A DNA stretch of 64,000 bases from Rhizoclosmatium globosum (GCA_002104985.1 MCGO01000021.1:496001-560000); one strand, 5' to 3'; positions 1-11,625 are shown, numbered from the stretch's first letter. Notes: generated by a model from the sequence alone, not told the origin. Made by a program: numbers and translations.

Positions 1-1
1 A

Positions 2-412
2 TTTCACGATGCAGTCCTTTGGGCTGAACAAATTGGTGCGGGTTTAGAGCTGCAAACACTAGATAACCGCTTGTCGGTCTGCACGCCGAGCAAGTCCACT
101 ATTCGTCGAGCTGTGCTTCTCCGCTGCTTTCTCATGAGCTTGGGATTGATAATCTTTTATGTTCCGACAATCGTGTTTATTCTTGTCAAAGAGTTTCAAC
201 GAATTGCAGGCCAAGACGAGAATGGAGGGCAGGAGGAATATCCCGCGGACAATCTATGGCTGTATTTTTGGTTAAATGTGCTGCCAGCGTTGGATTGTGT
301 GTGGACTCCGTGTCTTGTACTGTGGTTTCAGGAACGTTACCGCGAGGACTTTGTTTTATGGATCACAGAGTGCGCTGATGCAGCTGCTGATACATGGATT
401 AAAGTTGGATAG
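2..412 (+). CDS. 7-TM (rhodopsin-like) receptor, C-terminal part, copy A
   Basis: Only the C-terminal end is inside the window; the frame is open from base 2. It carries what would be helix 6 (around LRCFLMSLGLIIFYVPT) and helix 7 (around WLNVLPALDCVWTPC), followed by an amphipathic YREDF stretch like the cytoplasmic helix 8 of class A receptors. Copies B and C downstream share the same blocks in the same order. Likely a plasma-membrane G-protein-coupled receptor; the ligand cannot be inferred. The first 20 codons do not align in frame with the equivalent part of copy C, so an intron or indel near the left edge is possible. Confidence 0.6.
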   Translation, partial: FHDAVLWAEQIGAGLELQTLDNRLSVCTPSKSTIRRAVLLRCFLMSLGLIIFYVPTIVFILVKEFQRIAGQDENGGQEEYPADNLWLYFWLNVLPALDCVWTPCLVLWFQERYREDFVLWITECADAAADTWIKVG

Positions 413-539
413 TGCTTTACATTGTGATATTCCACTTTCTGACAAAAAAAGGGTCAAATGGATGGATTGATACTTCATCTCCACCTCACCAAAAAAGTAT
501 TGGCAAATTGCAAGCACGCATTGCCTCCCAGCAACTTCA

Positions 540-1715
540 ATGAGCACACCTCAGACAGATGCCCCTTCTATACAAGAGCATTCTAAGTATGTTCTTGACC
601 TGGCAGCATACATCAGCATAGCGGTATCCATCTTGGGAGCATCCATCTCCACTGTCCTACTCATCTCCATGCATTGGGCTCGGCGGAGGAAGGCCAAAAA
701 AGGCGGTCCATCAAACGCTGCTTCTGCAACTACAAGTGTGTCCCTACTACATGGGCAGGCACAAGCTCAGGTACCACCTGACGGCGAATCACAGATGGGA
801 TCTCACCTTGATGGGACACTTCTTGCTGTTCTTATTCTCATCTGGCTCTACTCTGTAGATGTACTGACAGTGAATCTACTTTGGATCTTGGATTGGGCCA
901 TCTTGGATGACTCCCATTTCCTTGCATTGGCCGGTTATGCATGTATTTTTGCACTATTCGCCTTGAACGTCCGACTAGCCTTTGAACGACAGTATCTTGT
1001 GCATCATCAACAGAAGAAGAGGGGCCGATTAATTTCTCTTCAAATCGGAACTCTTGGAACGGAAATGTTCATCTTTGGGATTCCATTCGTCTTTTTTAGC
1101 TGTCATATATCTTCGTTTATCCTATCAGTAAGTTTCTCATTTAACACGTTCGCTTTGACTCAAGTGCTTGAGTTTAGGAACCACAGTATTGGCTTTTGGC
1201 TCCGTTCACAATGCCACTGACAGGAGCAACAACACCCAACATCCTCTTTGTAATTGGAATGCTTTATTTTCCATTTGCTGCTATAGTTACAGCCTGTATT
1301 TACGCTTATTCCTATCATTTCACAATGCGAGCCTTTACATCCCCCCTCCGCCCAACGATCTGGAAACACTAGAAAATCGAACCGTCACAATGATGCCCAA
1401 CATAGCATCAATTCAATTAGCTGTATTCCTCCGATGCGTGCTAATGAGTGTTGGCATTGTCGTCCTGTACATTCCCACCATCTTCTACATTTGTATGCGT
1501 GAATTTCAGCGGATAGCAGGGATACTGGTGTACCCGAAACATATCCCGAGGATAATCTCTGGTTATATTTTTGGTTGAACGTACTGCCAGCCTTGGATTG
1601 TGTGTGGACTCCGTGTCTTGTACTATGGTTCCAAGAGCGATATAGGGAGGATTTCGTTTTATGGATCATCGATTGTGTTGAGAAGCTCTTGGATGTTTGG
1701 ACGAATAAAAGCTGA
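540..1715 (+). pseudogene. 7-TM receptor copy B, frameshifted
   Basis: Paralogue of the receptor at 1907-3072. Exon 1 (540-1127) encodes helices 1-4, with an NVRLAFERQ motif at the inner end of helix 3 in the place of the class A DRY motif. A GTAAGT donor at 1128 and acceptor at 1176-1177 give exon 2 in phase 0, matching the intron position of copy C. After helix 5 the homologous reading frame jumps twice, near 1320-1345 (close to a run of six C) and near 1515-1521 (a run of three G). The helix 6 and helix 7 blocks follow and end in a TGA at 1713-1715. No GT-AG pair of plausible length explains either jump. It is a decaying gene or carries two single-base assembly errors. Confidence 0.6.
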
Positions 1716-1906
1716 ATCTACTTGTTGTCTGTAAAAGCGGTTTCATTTGACAGTCGATTTTATCAACCCATTTGACCCACGAGCACAGAAAGACTTCGCA
1801 GTAGGGTAGTATTCACCCGATTTGCCACCCCTTTCTCCCTTATTCCCCGACCGCGTCCCACCCCTGACCTTAGGAAACTGCCAAGAAATTAAAGGAGTGA
1901 TGGAAA

Positions 1907-3072
1907 ATGGGCAAATGCTCATCGCCTCCAAATTTTACCAGAGTGGATTTGATGAATTCGACATCGCCCACCTTGCTCAGCAGCCTGGAAGGCAATGCCA
2001 AGTACGTCTTGGACCTAGCATCGTACGTATCGATAACTGTATCGATACTGGGCATGGCGCTGTCGCTGGTGCTGATATGCTCAATCAGCCGAGCAAAGTG
2101 GCGGGCGAAGCGCTGTCCGACGCCTGCTTCCCACGCATCTTACATCGACAACACTCTCCTGGCTGTGCTCTATGTGATAACACTGTACTCGGTGCTGGTC
2201 CTGGTGCAGAACATTGTGTGGATAGTGGACCTTCTGTCCCTTGACCAGACCTGGGTACTGGCCTTACTCACGTATGCCCTTATGTTTGCATTGTTTGTGT
2301 GCAATGTTCGGTTGGCCTTTGAGAGGCAGTCCATGGTCCAAAGTGCCCACATCCCTGACGTTTCATCTCGCTCTCTCTTCTCTCTCCGAAAAGGGAGTCT
2401 TGGCGTCAATCTTCTTATTTATGGTGCTCCAATAGCCTTTTTCATTCTTCAAATTGCATCCTTCATAATATGTGTAAGTCCATTGATTTGGTTTCAACTG
2501 TGTTCTAGAGGCTGACGTTCCATTGTTTGCAGACATCACAGAACTGGCTGCTTTCGCCTTTCACAACGCCAAATACGCCAAACATGCTACCAAAGATTTT
2601 GTTTATTGTTGCGATGATGTACTTTCCTCTGGCTTCCATTGGGACATTGATTTTGTACGCCCATGCTTACCGCCTGGCAATACAATCATTCGAATCATAC
2701 CCTCCTTCAGCTGTATCGGATCCGGAGCAATCTTCAACTCTGGATAACCTGCGAATAGCCAATCATCGTCCAATGATCAATCGAGGATTGAAATTAGCAG
2801 TCCTCCTTCGTTGCACACTTATGAGTTTAGGACTCATGGTCTTTTATATTCCAACCATCATATGCGTTTTCTACCGATTATTGAACGGAACTGACGGGAA
2901 TCAATACCCATCAGACAACGTATGGATCTATTTCTGGCTGAACGTTTTACCCGCTTTGGACTGTTTATGGACACCGTGTCTGATATTATGGTTCCAGGAT
3001 AGTTACCGGGAAGACTTTTTCGTCTGGATGAGTGAATGGGCAGACATAGTTGTTGCAAAAATTGTAAGGTAG
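1907..3072 (+). CDS. 7-TM (rhodopsin-like) receptor, copy C
   Basis: Intact member of the trio. Exon 1 is 1907-2473 and exon 2 is 2533-3072; the 59-base GTAAGT...CAG intron is in phase 0, giving 368 residues. Seven hydrophobic helices can be counted, beginning around residue 30 (YVLDLASYVSITVSILG) and ending at WLNVLPALDCLWTPC, followed by a charged YREDF helix-8-like segment. NVRLAFERQ at the end of helix 3 sits where class A receptors have DRY. The short N terminus has candidate N-glycosylation sites (NFT, NST). No large ligand domain is present. By family knowledge it would be a plasma-membrane sensor coupled to heterotrimeric G proteins; ligand and coupling are unknown. Confidence 0.75.
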
Positions 3073-3380
3073 CATTTGTATGATCTGTGAAAGAGACTTA
3101 TTTAGACTGTAATATTAAATGACTGTTAATTTCTGTTTATGTGGGTCATTTGCTGAAAGCTGTTGAAACGTAAAACTCACGAAGAGATCCTGTCATACTC
3201 TCGATGCCAGCTCAGAAGTGTAAATCCTTCTCTTTCTTTTCTAGAACGTAACCGTAAACGTGTTGATGCTCACGAAATTGATTCTTCCAATATTTTGATA
3301 GGCAATGTTGATTCATAAAATATCGAATCGTGCCTAGTTGAAGTTATCATTATATTCTTAAAAAGAAAAATAAAAGGTCT
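3073..3380 (+). other. Intergenic, no gene seen
   Basis: AT-rich sequence between receptor copy C and the chitin deacetylase remnant. I see no ORF, RNA gene or repeat in it. Confidence 0.5.
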
Positions 3381-4125
3381 TTTGGGAATCGTTGTTTTGG
3401 CACTTCCAGCTCTCGCGTCACTAATTGTCAAGTATCTGACTTTGAAGCTGCAAATCCTGGAATTACTTGCCCCAATCCAACTGTTGGCTTAACAGTGTGT
3501 TTGTGGTCCGGCTAAACACCAAGTTGGCCCACCAATTGCCGGTAAAACATAAACTTTCTTCATTAACGGATGGAACTTTGACTGCGCCTGTATCTATGAC
3601 GAACCGTACATTGGCTTTCTCAAACGTGCTAACAAGGAAGGCCACCAAATCGCGTCACATACGTGGTCCCACCCTTCCCTAGACACTCTTTCCGAATCCG
3701 CAATCCGCTGGGAAATGAATACGTACCGTATTCTCGGCTTCGTCCCGCGTTACATGCGTCCTCCATTCGGAGCGGGCCTCCAAACCTCGACTGTTACAGG
3801 AATTCTCAAGAATATGGGATATGTTATTGTCGGATGGAGTCTCGACACCGTTGATGCCACTATTGACGACGAGAATCCGTATCAATTCAACACGCCACAC
3901 CTTCTTTCCGACGCGGAATACTTGAATGCTACTGTTACTCGTATCAAGGCCCAGATTTCTGGGCTTTACAACCCCGGCGGTGCTTATATCGCGCTTGAGC
4001 ATGATGTGTACAACATGACAGGCTGGGTACGCGCCAGTGCCTGCCGCTGTTTGTTTGGGGGACACAAATCCAAACAACTGGTACAGAAATTACACGACTC
4101 CGCAAGCAAGGGGCCCCAAGACTGA
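3381..4125 (+). pseudogene. LysM + polysaccharide (chitin) deacetylase remnant
   Basis: Three pieces of one secreted enzyme remain in different frames. A hydrophobic signal-like stretch (3390-3420, VVLALPALAS) lacks an ATG. A partial LysM repeat at 3426-3513 (FEAANPGITCPNPTVG) ends at a stop. A NodB-type deacetylase core lies in the open frame 3553-4125, directly after an in-frame TAA at 3550. The core keeps the metal-binding HTWSH motif, the RPPFG motif and LEHD near the end, but the N-terminal catalytic TFDDG region is missing. The last 30 residues do not look like the family. The ancestor would have removed acetyl groups from cell-wall chitin. Several independent lesions make a functional product unlikely. 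Confidence 0.7.
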
Positions 4126-4474
4126 CATGGGTTTGTAAGGAGAAACTTGAGTTTGAGAATTGGTAGCCTTAGCAGTGGAGGTGTAAGAGTGATGGTCCTT
4201 TCATTTGCAATTGATTCCGTATTTGATATTCTTGATTATCTGCAATATACGACTCTTCTTCCTTGCTTATGTCCTGGAATTTAGAAATTTCGAATTCATC
4301 ACGGAAACATCCGATGGCATCATTGGTCGAGTTCTTTGATATCCTGTCCGTTAAAGGTAATGTCTACATTCATTACCTCCTATATTGTATTTGTCAAGTT
4401 GATGGCTGCTTGTGAGCCTTGGTTGGTTTGAAGTCAATTTATTCGGACATTATTATGTTAAAAAGTATTAAGAT
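4126..4474 (+). other. Intergenic, no gene seen
   Basis: Probable shared 3' flank of the deacetylase remnant (+) and the LPMO-like gene (-). No coding or structural feature recognised. Confidence 0.5.
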
Positions 4475-5197
4475 TTATTTAATCTTTTGGCACACTGCTT
4501 GTCCATTTTTTGTTACGCAGTAACTACCGGGCAGGCAGTCAAGGGGGTAAAAGTAACCGCCCTTGCAGGTTTGAAAACTCGGAGAAGTGCCATCGGCAAA
4601 TGAACACTGAGTCTTTCCAGTACTGCACGTTGCAGGCCACCAAGAGACGGTTCGATTACAAGCATCTTGCGTTCTTGCGTTGGTTCCTTTTGTAGAAACT
4701 TGAATATCCGCGCAGGAATCAAACAATTCACCGCCTCCGTTATTTGTCACGTATAACCACCGAATAACTGCTTTATAATTCCCGTTTGGAAGAGTGATGG
4801 GAATTGTGCTGCGGTACGGTGGCGGTGTTGGATACAATCCACACTTGGAATCAAAACCAATAAGCTCTTCTCCTTTCCCTCGATCCAAGTAGACGGAGCA
4901 ATTTCCCTGATGCGTTGCTGTCATGATGTAGTCAATGAATGTTTTTCCTGGCTTGAGCGGTTGAGTGAGCGTTGTTGACTTTAGAAGGCCGTGGCATTTC
5001 CCGCCACCAAGTTGATCATTATATCTGCGACGCGCCAGAGTCCATCCATTTTGCGGGTCGCCGGGAACTGCGCGAATGTATGGCCTTATTCTTGTATAAG
5101 GTTAAGCGGGTGAGTTTGTGCTGACTTACCAACACATCATCCCATGAGAGTGGCAAAAAGAAGCGAGGAAGGCTAGAATCAAGACTGCTGTCTGCAT
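4475..5197 (-). CDS. Secreted LPMO-like protein with CBM19-like tail
   Basis: Exon 1 is 5130-5197 and exon 2 is 4475-5084 (225 residues). The donor is GTAAGT; the AATAAG acceptor is chosen because the nearer candidate creates a stop. A signal peptide of about 17 residues ends at ...CHS, so the mature protein would start His-Gly-Met-Met. An N-terminal histidine of this kind forms half of the copper histidine brace in lytic polysaccharide monooxygenases. A second candidate ligand lies in ATHQGNCSVYL, and a later SCADIQV segment resembles the end of LPMO cores. The last 55 residues are Cys-rich (CSFADGTSPSFQTC ... CLPGSYCV), like the chitin-binding module CBM19. Role inferred: extracellular chitin cleavage or binding. 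The AA family is not assigned. Confidence 0.6.
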
Positions 5198-5346
5198 GCG
5201 TGATTGATTGAGGGTGAGTTTGTAAAATACTATTTGGCGGTTCCTTTGGATAGATTTCCGCAAAAAAGACCAGGGTGTAGTGACCCAGACTTTATTCCAA
5301 AACTGTAAACTATATGTAAAATATTACCGCACGAAACGTAAGTAAC

Positions 5347-6074
5347 CTAAGTTTTTTTTTCAGTGAGTCTATAAAAGAAAGCAAGAGTCTTACTGAATGC
5401 CAAAGCTCCGGCAGCTGAAAACAAGGGAAACAGGGTTTTGAATAGGTCCCAATGAATTCCTTCAAGTACCGTTTTGATTGCGGCCAGCTCACTTTCTACT
5501 TTGGCGTCTGCCTCTTTCATTCGAATATGTTGGGCATTGTGTTCATCCCTGATTCGCGATTTTTCCATACTCAGCTCTAAGCGAGTGTTTGTTTGAATTC
5601 GTCTAAATTCTTCAGCGGATCGGAGCTGAGTTGCTTTATGAGTTGTGTCACCCGTAGAACAACTAATACCTGTAATTTTTCAAGATCGGCAGCCAATCTA
5701 GTTACTTCTGACTTCAGAAGAAGAAAGTCGTTCTTTTCCACAAGACCCAATTCGTTTCGGAGGCGGTTGAAGTCGGCATTATGCGAAAAGACAAACTTAT
5801 CGAACGTCTCGCGGGCCACAGCTCTTTCTGAAATCTCGAGGGTACTATACGAATCAAATGCAAACATTTCAATTAAGTTGACTGTGCTTTAACAAGAAGT
5901 AACTGACTTCTCTGCCGTCACTTTTTGCAAGTTGATCGTGAGTGTTTCAGCCGCCTTCCGATCGACCTTTGCCTCCTTCTCGAGAGCATGTGCGAGTGCG
6001 TACGTGTCGAAACTGTGGATGCCGCGGCGTTGGACTTGGACTGCCAGTCGATGAGTCACTCGAAGACCAAACAT
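5347..6074 (-). CDS. Mitochondrial coiled-coil protein, DUF1640/CCDC90 family
   Basis: Three exons (6074-5908, 5844-5670, 5625-5347) give 206 residues. The N terminus is basic and Ser/Arg-rich, fitting a mitochondrial presequence. The middle is a charged coiled coil. The C-terminal end carries the family signature MKEADAKVESELAAIK followed by GIHWDLFKTLFPLFSAAG, which runs into a short membrane segment. Relatives are yeast Fmp32 and animal CCDC90/MCUR1, inner-membrane proteins linked to cytochrome oxidase assembly or calcium-uniporter regulation. The membrane tail is short and ends LTEKKT. The start codon is only 36 bases from that of the divergent gene at 6111. Introns of 44 and 63 bases set the scale for this genome. 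Confidence 0.75.
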
Positions 6075-6110
6075 TTCTCTTTCAATTAATATAATATTTA
6101 TACAAAACAA
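6075..6110. promoter_or_regulatory. 36-bp divergent promoter spacer
   Basis: AT-rich spacer (includes ATATAATATTTATAC) lying between the start codons of two divergent genes. It must contain, or overlap, both 5' leaders and core promoters. Inferred from gene positions only. Confidence 0.4.
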
Positions 6111-9100
6111 ATGAATGTGAACGATCTGATTGAACAACTGTCACGTGGGTCTGTGACTTTGGACGCACCGCCCAATTCGAGAAGTGTTGAGTAGTCTTTT
6201 GGTTTCGTGTTCGTCAACTAGGCCCAGACTGAACTGGGTTTGTTCCAGCTCCGATGCCTGACCCAACTAGGCCCAGCCTCGCTTTCACCGGAAACTGCAA
6301 CTCGGACAAAGGCGCTGCTTCGCTCGGACGTGACACTGGAAGAGGCGGCTGTGGCGCTGGAACACAAAACAGTGGCGTCCCTGCTCAACAAGAAGTACCT
6401 TGTTTACTTTGAAGAAACTGGGCTGACAAACACTTGATTAGCTTGACTGTTTCAAAGGAGGATCTGTTGGCAGTCGAAACACTGTTGCTTGTGCTGCTCT
6501 ATGATGCTGCTTTCTCAACCAACAAAACACCACCAAAGGAACTCGGCGAATTCGTCACGCGTCTAGAATCGAACGTATGCAGCATTCAATCACAACTTGG
6601 TGCTCATTCTAATTCAACAGTCCATGAGCATTTGGTCACTGCTTCCTCCAAACACATGGGTTGATGCCTTTACAAACAGGAATCTACGCATCACGCCTTT
6701 TCCAGCATGCAAGAATAAGTGAGCACTTTTTTCATTATTGGGAGAAGCTGACTTTTTATATAGCATGGAATGGAATCATCGATTGGAACGAATCAGATTA
6801 GGCACATTACAATCTCAAATTGACAAGGCTCTTGCCTCGAACGATAATACCAAAATTGCAGACATTCTCTCGTGCTCGTATTTCACGATCCTTGACTTTG
6901 CTAAATGGGATTTATGGATTCTTGTCTCAAACATACATATTTTGGGCCAATTTCATGCAACTATTCCGATATCATGGTTTACACGTGACTTCTTTGATGC
7001 GCTACAGTTGGGACTTGAGTCGTGTATCAAGACATTGCCTATTCTGGATGCTCGATCAAAAGATTTGGTCAAAGACTACAGAACCTTTGTGAAAACAGAC
7101 TTGGATGTAAAAGACGTCCAACTCGGGCTTAGTTCGATATACGGATTGATTGCTTCGTGGATGCGAAACTCTGGTATGTTTGATGAAGGGAACCAAGGCG
7201 ATTTAACTCAAATTACCAACTCAGCAAGCACCCACTCATCATTAAATTCAATCGTCGAGATGCTTTTGAATAACTGCGTTCTTCTCAACCAACCAAGACC
7301 GTTCTCCACACAAGTATCCATCTCCTACTTTGAATGCATTCTCCTCTCAAACAACAGAATATCCGACAACATTGACGCATCACTCCCAACAGCAATCCAA
7401 CAATTCCTCATCACTGCATCTCACATCACCAACGACCCTGAATCCTTCCACAACTTGATCACGCACCTACAACCCTATTTATTATCCTCACCTTCCTCCA
7501 TACTCACGTCCATACTCCCTTTCCTTCTACAAACCCATAACCCCGCACAGTTTCTCGACGTCGTGGCTTGTCTTGATGCTGTTTTCGCGTCTCGTTGGGA
7601 GTTTATCGATGACGAGCTCTTGAAATTCGAGAAGGGGCTGTTGTACGGGTTTGGGAGTTGTGGGTTTCTGGACGAGAGACGGAGAAGGTTGTGCCGATAA
7701 GTCCAGTGTGGCTAGAGAATATTGTGGGGCTGGTGATGGAAGGGAATGGAGCTGGTGGGTTATGGAAGGTTGCGGTTGTTGCAGCACTTGTTCGGGCTGT
7801 GTCGTCGAGGGTTTCTGGGGCTGGGAAGCCGGTTCCTGGGGTTGGAATTGTTGAAAGTATTTTTAAGGTTTGGGGACGTGTTTTGAAGGATGCGTTGATG
7901 CAGTTGGCTGTTTGTTATGATGGTTTGTGCTTTTTCAAACCTTCATTTCTTTCTAACGCTTTGAAATTTGTAGAGGGTTTCGAAATTTGTCTTGCACACG
8001 CGCTTTATGAGTACTATGGGTTTCACGAAGTGAAGAACGGCCTATTTGCAGATGTTGTCTTGGCATCAGATGTGAGGATTCTAACGTTAACATCCAACGT
8101 TCCAATAATCATTATCCTCATAGACTGCAATCCAAGCAGTGCAAAATCTCTTCACCTCCGATATACAATTACGCCAGGAAAATCACCAGTCAAAAGATCT
8201 ACTCTCAAGTCCGAACCTGGCTGTTCTCTCGAAAGCTCTGGGGGAAATAATACAACTTCATTGCGAAAAAGGCAATGTAGGACTCGCTCACCGCACTATC
8301 GAATCTATATATATGCTTTGTGCACAAACCGCGTGTCGTTGGAAATCCAAGTTGGCGTTGAGTCCAATTGTGATGGAACCTGAATGCAAAGATTTCGAAG
8401 GATTCAAATTGACGCTATTCTCCATCGTAATGTGTTTCAAATACTTTGTGGATTCAGTGCAAACCTTAAGCAATACTGACGCAGAGCAATTTAAACTCAA
8501 CAAAGGGCTCTTTGTTGCTGGGTTGCAAAGCGTGATGGATTCATTATATGAATTGCATTTTGTGACGTGTCGGTTTGGGTTGGATGCGTTTCCGGAGTGG
8601 AAAAGTGTGTTTTATCCATGTTTGGATTTGGTAGTAGACTTGGTAAGCTCAGAGAGTGATAAGTTGAATGTTTGTGACGGAATTGTCGCCAAATACCTTC
8701 CTGATGAGCAAGGTATGTGGGTTTCGACAAAGCGTTGATGTTTACTGACCCTTGCCTCTGTTTTGTAGTTTTGGAACCTATTCATTTTTCCAACCCACGG
8801 TTAATCTTTTGTTTCCTTCTTGTCCAGCATCTCCTTCCGAATTTGTCGGCTCAGTTCGTGCAACACACTGTGATGCCGTTATTACAGCCACATTTGACGT
8901 ACAAACCAAACAGGACAAATGACCAACTCGACTTGTTTGAAATGGGTCATTGGATTTACTTTAAGATGTTTGAAAGTATGGTCACGGATGATCCTTGGAA
9001 GTTTAAGCAAATTGTGTGTCTTGGATGTGAAGAGTATACTCGTTTGGTTTTGACTGTAAGTTTTTTTTTTCACCCAGCTAATCAACTGTTCCTTACTGAC

Positions 9101-9984
9101 AGATTTTGATGTAGAACTACTTGAACGGAGACTCTATCGATTTAGTTCGACGATCGCTGAGGGCTCAGGTTAAGGCTCTAACGCGCTTCTCATCTGCACA
9201 TGACCATGAACACGTTGATACGACAGACTACAACGGAATCACTGTAAACGAAGAACGAAGCAGCTCAACTGCTGCTAAAACTGAGGTGCGGTCAAATCAA
9301 CGAGGCAAGAACAGATCTTTCGGAGTCAAGACTGTATCCCGGCGACAACACAAAATTCAACCAGACGTTACCACAAACGAAAACGCTACCTCTAAGTCTT
9401 GGAATCCATGGGAGGGAGATGAGATTGCGTGGAAGTTCGTGATTGAGAAAGTCATTGGCCTGATTCGAGAGTTGACAATCAAGATAGACGAAGCCGAGTC
9501 AGGTCGTCCACTTGATGACGGAATTACTCTTGCGCAAGGAACTCCTTCGACGAGCCGCTTGGATGAAATCCTTGAAGCTGCGCCAGGCCTCAGATACTAC
9601 GTCCTTCGTGAAGGACTTGTGAACATCCTGTTTGACCAGATCCGAACAGTCGGTATCCCACATTTAGAAAAACTACTCGCAATAATTCGAGAATTGGTGC
9701 TTGTTGGTGTGGATGTTGGGAATGGGAAAGAACGGAAGGGGTTGGGTGTTGTTGATTTCAAGGACTTGAAGGAAATGAGCGGGTCCAAGTTTTGGCAGGC
9801 GTTATTTGAAGCCGTGAGTAATGATCAGTATTTTGATCAAATGAGGCAGGCGCGTTGTGTTGAGTGGTATATGGAACTTGTGCGGGATGCGAGACAGTTG
9901 ATTCTGCGTGAGGCTGCGAATGTCAAGAAGGATACTACCCGTTCAGCTGTTATCCCACAGGGAGTTCTTCGTGCAAAATTGTAA
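6111..9984 (+). CDS. Pex8-like intraperoxisomal peroxin (putative)
   Basis: About ten exons. Joins that work: 6222-6394, 6442-6574, 6621-6718, then from 6764; further introns at 7923-7973, 8072-8123, about 8714-8768 and about 9056-9114. The first exon (from 6111) and a frame change near 7640-7700 are uncertain; a 59-base intron from GTACGG fits the latter. The protein, roughly 1,050-1,100 residues, is almost all alpha-helical with a disordered basic insert around 9200-9400. The C-terminal 100 residues (FWQALFEAVSNDQYF, then CVEWYMEL) resemble the end of fungal Pex8, and the chain stops with Arg-Ala-Lys-Leu. AKL is a canonical PTS1 signal, and Pex8 is the PTS1-bearing peroxin that links docking and RING complexes on the matrix side. 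Alternative: an unrelated peroxisomal helical-repeat protein. Confidence 0.5.
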
Positions 9985-10068
9985 TCTGGCATTCAGTTGC
10001 CTTTACAAAAGACAGTTTTACTAAAAACTCAAGTATCCCAAACATTATTATAACACATCTGAACCCCA

Positions 10069-10834
10069 TCACTTCTTCTTTCCAAACAACCCTCCTAAAA
10101 AGCCAGTCTTTTTTGACGTATTTGTGGTAATAGAAGTAGAAGAAGCGACACTAGCTCTCCGTTGATCCGTTTCATTCAACGCCGCCGTAGAACTCTTTAT
10201 CCCAAACGAAAACGGCTTTCGGGCACTATTCCGTTTCGATTTGAGACCATCCTTTTCATCCAAGATCCAAGTCAACTGGACTTTATTGAAGGCACCTCTT
10301 CTCCGTTGACGAATGTATTCTACAGCCTCTGCGCGATCCATTCCGCTGTCGACGAGAGGGATGAGAGCAAAGAGCGGGGCTCTTCCGATTCCAGAGACAC
10401 AGTGGACTGCGATGGTTGGTTTTGAGGGACTTGTTGCGGATGGATTCACTGGTTTGCTGTTACTTAAGATTGAATCAATGAGTAGTCGATATTCGGAGAC
10501 TATTGAGTCCACAGGTGCAGATCCTAAATGGGGAGAGAGCCGAAGTTAGCTCAGATGTATCGTATCTTTGAGAGGTAGATTCTCTCCCCCCCGGCACCCG
10601 GCTTCTAAGCTTACCATCAGTGAAAGAGAGAGAGTCTATTACTTGAACTCCAGCTTGTTGGAGGACGGCAGTGTCGTAGGTTGGTTCACACAATCTGATC
10701 AAGTAGGACACGTTGAGCTCTTCAAAGACGGGGATGTAGGTATCCACGAGGAGCTCTTGATTCGGGGGACAGTCAGTGATTATGACACGAAGGGGCGTTG
10801 AAGGGTGATCAATGATTGCGTGTTTGGCAGCCAT
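10069..10834 (-). CDS. PRL-type (PTP4A) dual-specificity phosphatase
   Basis: Exons 10834-10615 and 10523-10069 (91-base intron, phase 1) give 224 residues. The N-terminal half matches the PRL fold (LIRLCEPTYDTAVL). The catalytic loop is HCVSGIGRAP, with the Cys-x5-Arg signature and the Ala-Pro typical of PRLs in place of Ser/Thr. It is followed by YIRQRRRGAFN, also diagnostic. PRLs dephosphorylate proteins or bind CNNM magnesium transporters at membranes. Animal PRLs end in a polybasic stretch plus a CaaX prenylation box. Here the C-terminal extension is Ser-rich and ends GLFGKKK with no CaaX, so membrane attachment by prenylation is not expected. Confidence 0.85.
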
Positions 10835-10920
10835 TTGAATGAAGTTGGTTTTGGAGTTGGTTTTCAGGTGCCATAAAAAACAAAGCAAGTAACGCTTACT
10901 CACCCACACCCATATTTGAA

Positions 10921-11625
10921 ATGGCAACCACCACCAGCAGCAGCAGCGCAACCAGAGACGAAGTGCAAGTGATGCCCAGCGTCTACTTGACGACCTTTGC
11001 GAGTTCAAGTGCCGAGAAGCAGCAACAAGTCAACGACCAGAAGGGCATCACCCTCAAAACAGTCTCGGGCATCGACGTGGACTTGGACGTGTTTGATTCG
11101 GAAAATGCAGAGATTTTGCAGCAAGAAGTGGGTCTGCTTTCAATTGGCTGGCTGGCTGAAGGGCTGGAGGGTACTCTGACTGACTGACTCGCTGAAATTA
11201 GATTGCGCGGCTTCGGCTCAGCGTTCAAAAACTGCTCGAATCAAATCATTTGTTGAAAGAGTTTAGCAAGGAAGACCCGGATCCAGAATACGCTCTGGTA
11301 TTTTTGGTTTAATGTAGCTTGTCTCCTCAGGAAAGCTGATTCCTTTGGTTTCCCAAACTAGGCAATCTCTGAAAACGTTCAAGTTATCGACAAGCGGCTC
11401 CGAATGATCAAAGCATTGATGCAGAAACTTGCTGCTGTTACTCAGCCCGTTGGATCTGTCGCTTCTGGTCCATGTCATGCAGAACTGACAGGCTTGCCTA
11501 TTCCTTCAACCCAAACACCCACGCAACCAACACAGCCAGCACAGCAACCACAGTCCACACAAACAAATCATCCACAAGAACAAGCACAAGCACAAGCACA
11601 AGAAGAAGCAGGAGTTTACTTGTAA
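10921..11625 (+). CDS. Small coiled-coil protein of unknown function
   Basis: Three exons (10921-11127, 11202-11297, 11362-11625) join in phase 0 to give 188 residues. A Ser/Thr-rich N terminus is followed by a long amphipathic helix region (ARLRLSVQKLLESNH ... ENVQVIDKRLRMIKAL). The last 60 residues are low-complexity Thr/Pro/Gln, ending in Gln-Ala repeats. It starts 86 bases from the divergent PRL phosphatase gene. No family recognised; the conserved-looking helical core suggests a subunit of a complex. Confidence 0.65.

Noticed and set aside
10475..11008. 177-codon minus ORF extending upstream of the PRL phosphatase
   Set aside because: Upstream extension overlaps the divergent coiled-coil gene and its other end is intron; PRL start is at 10834.
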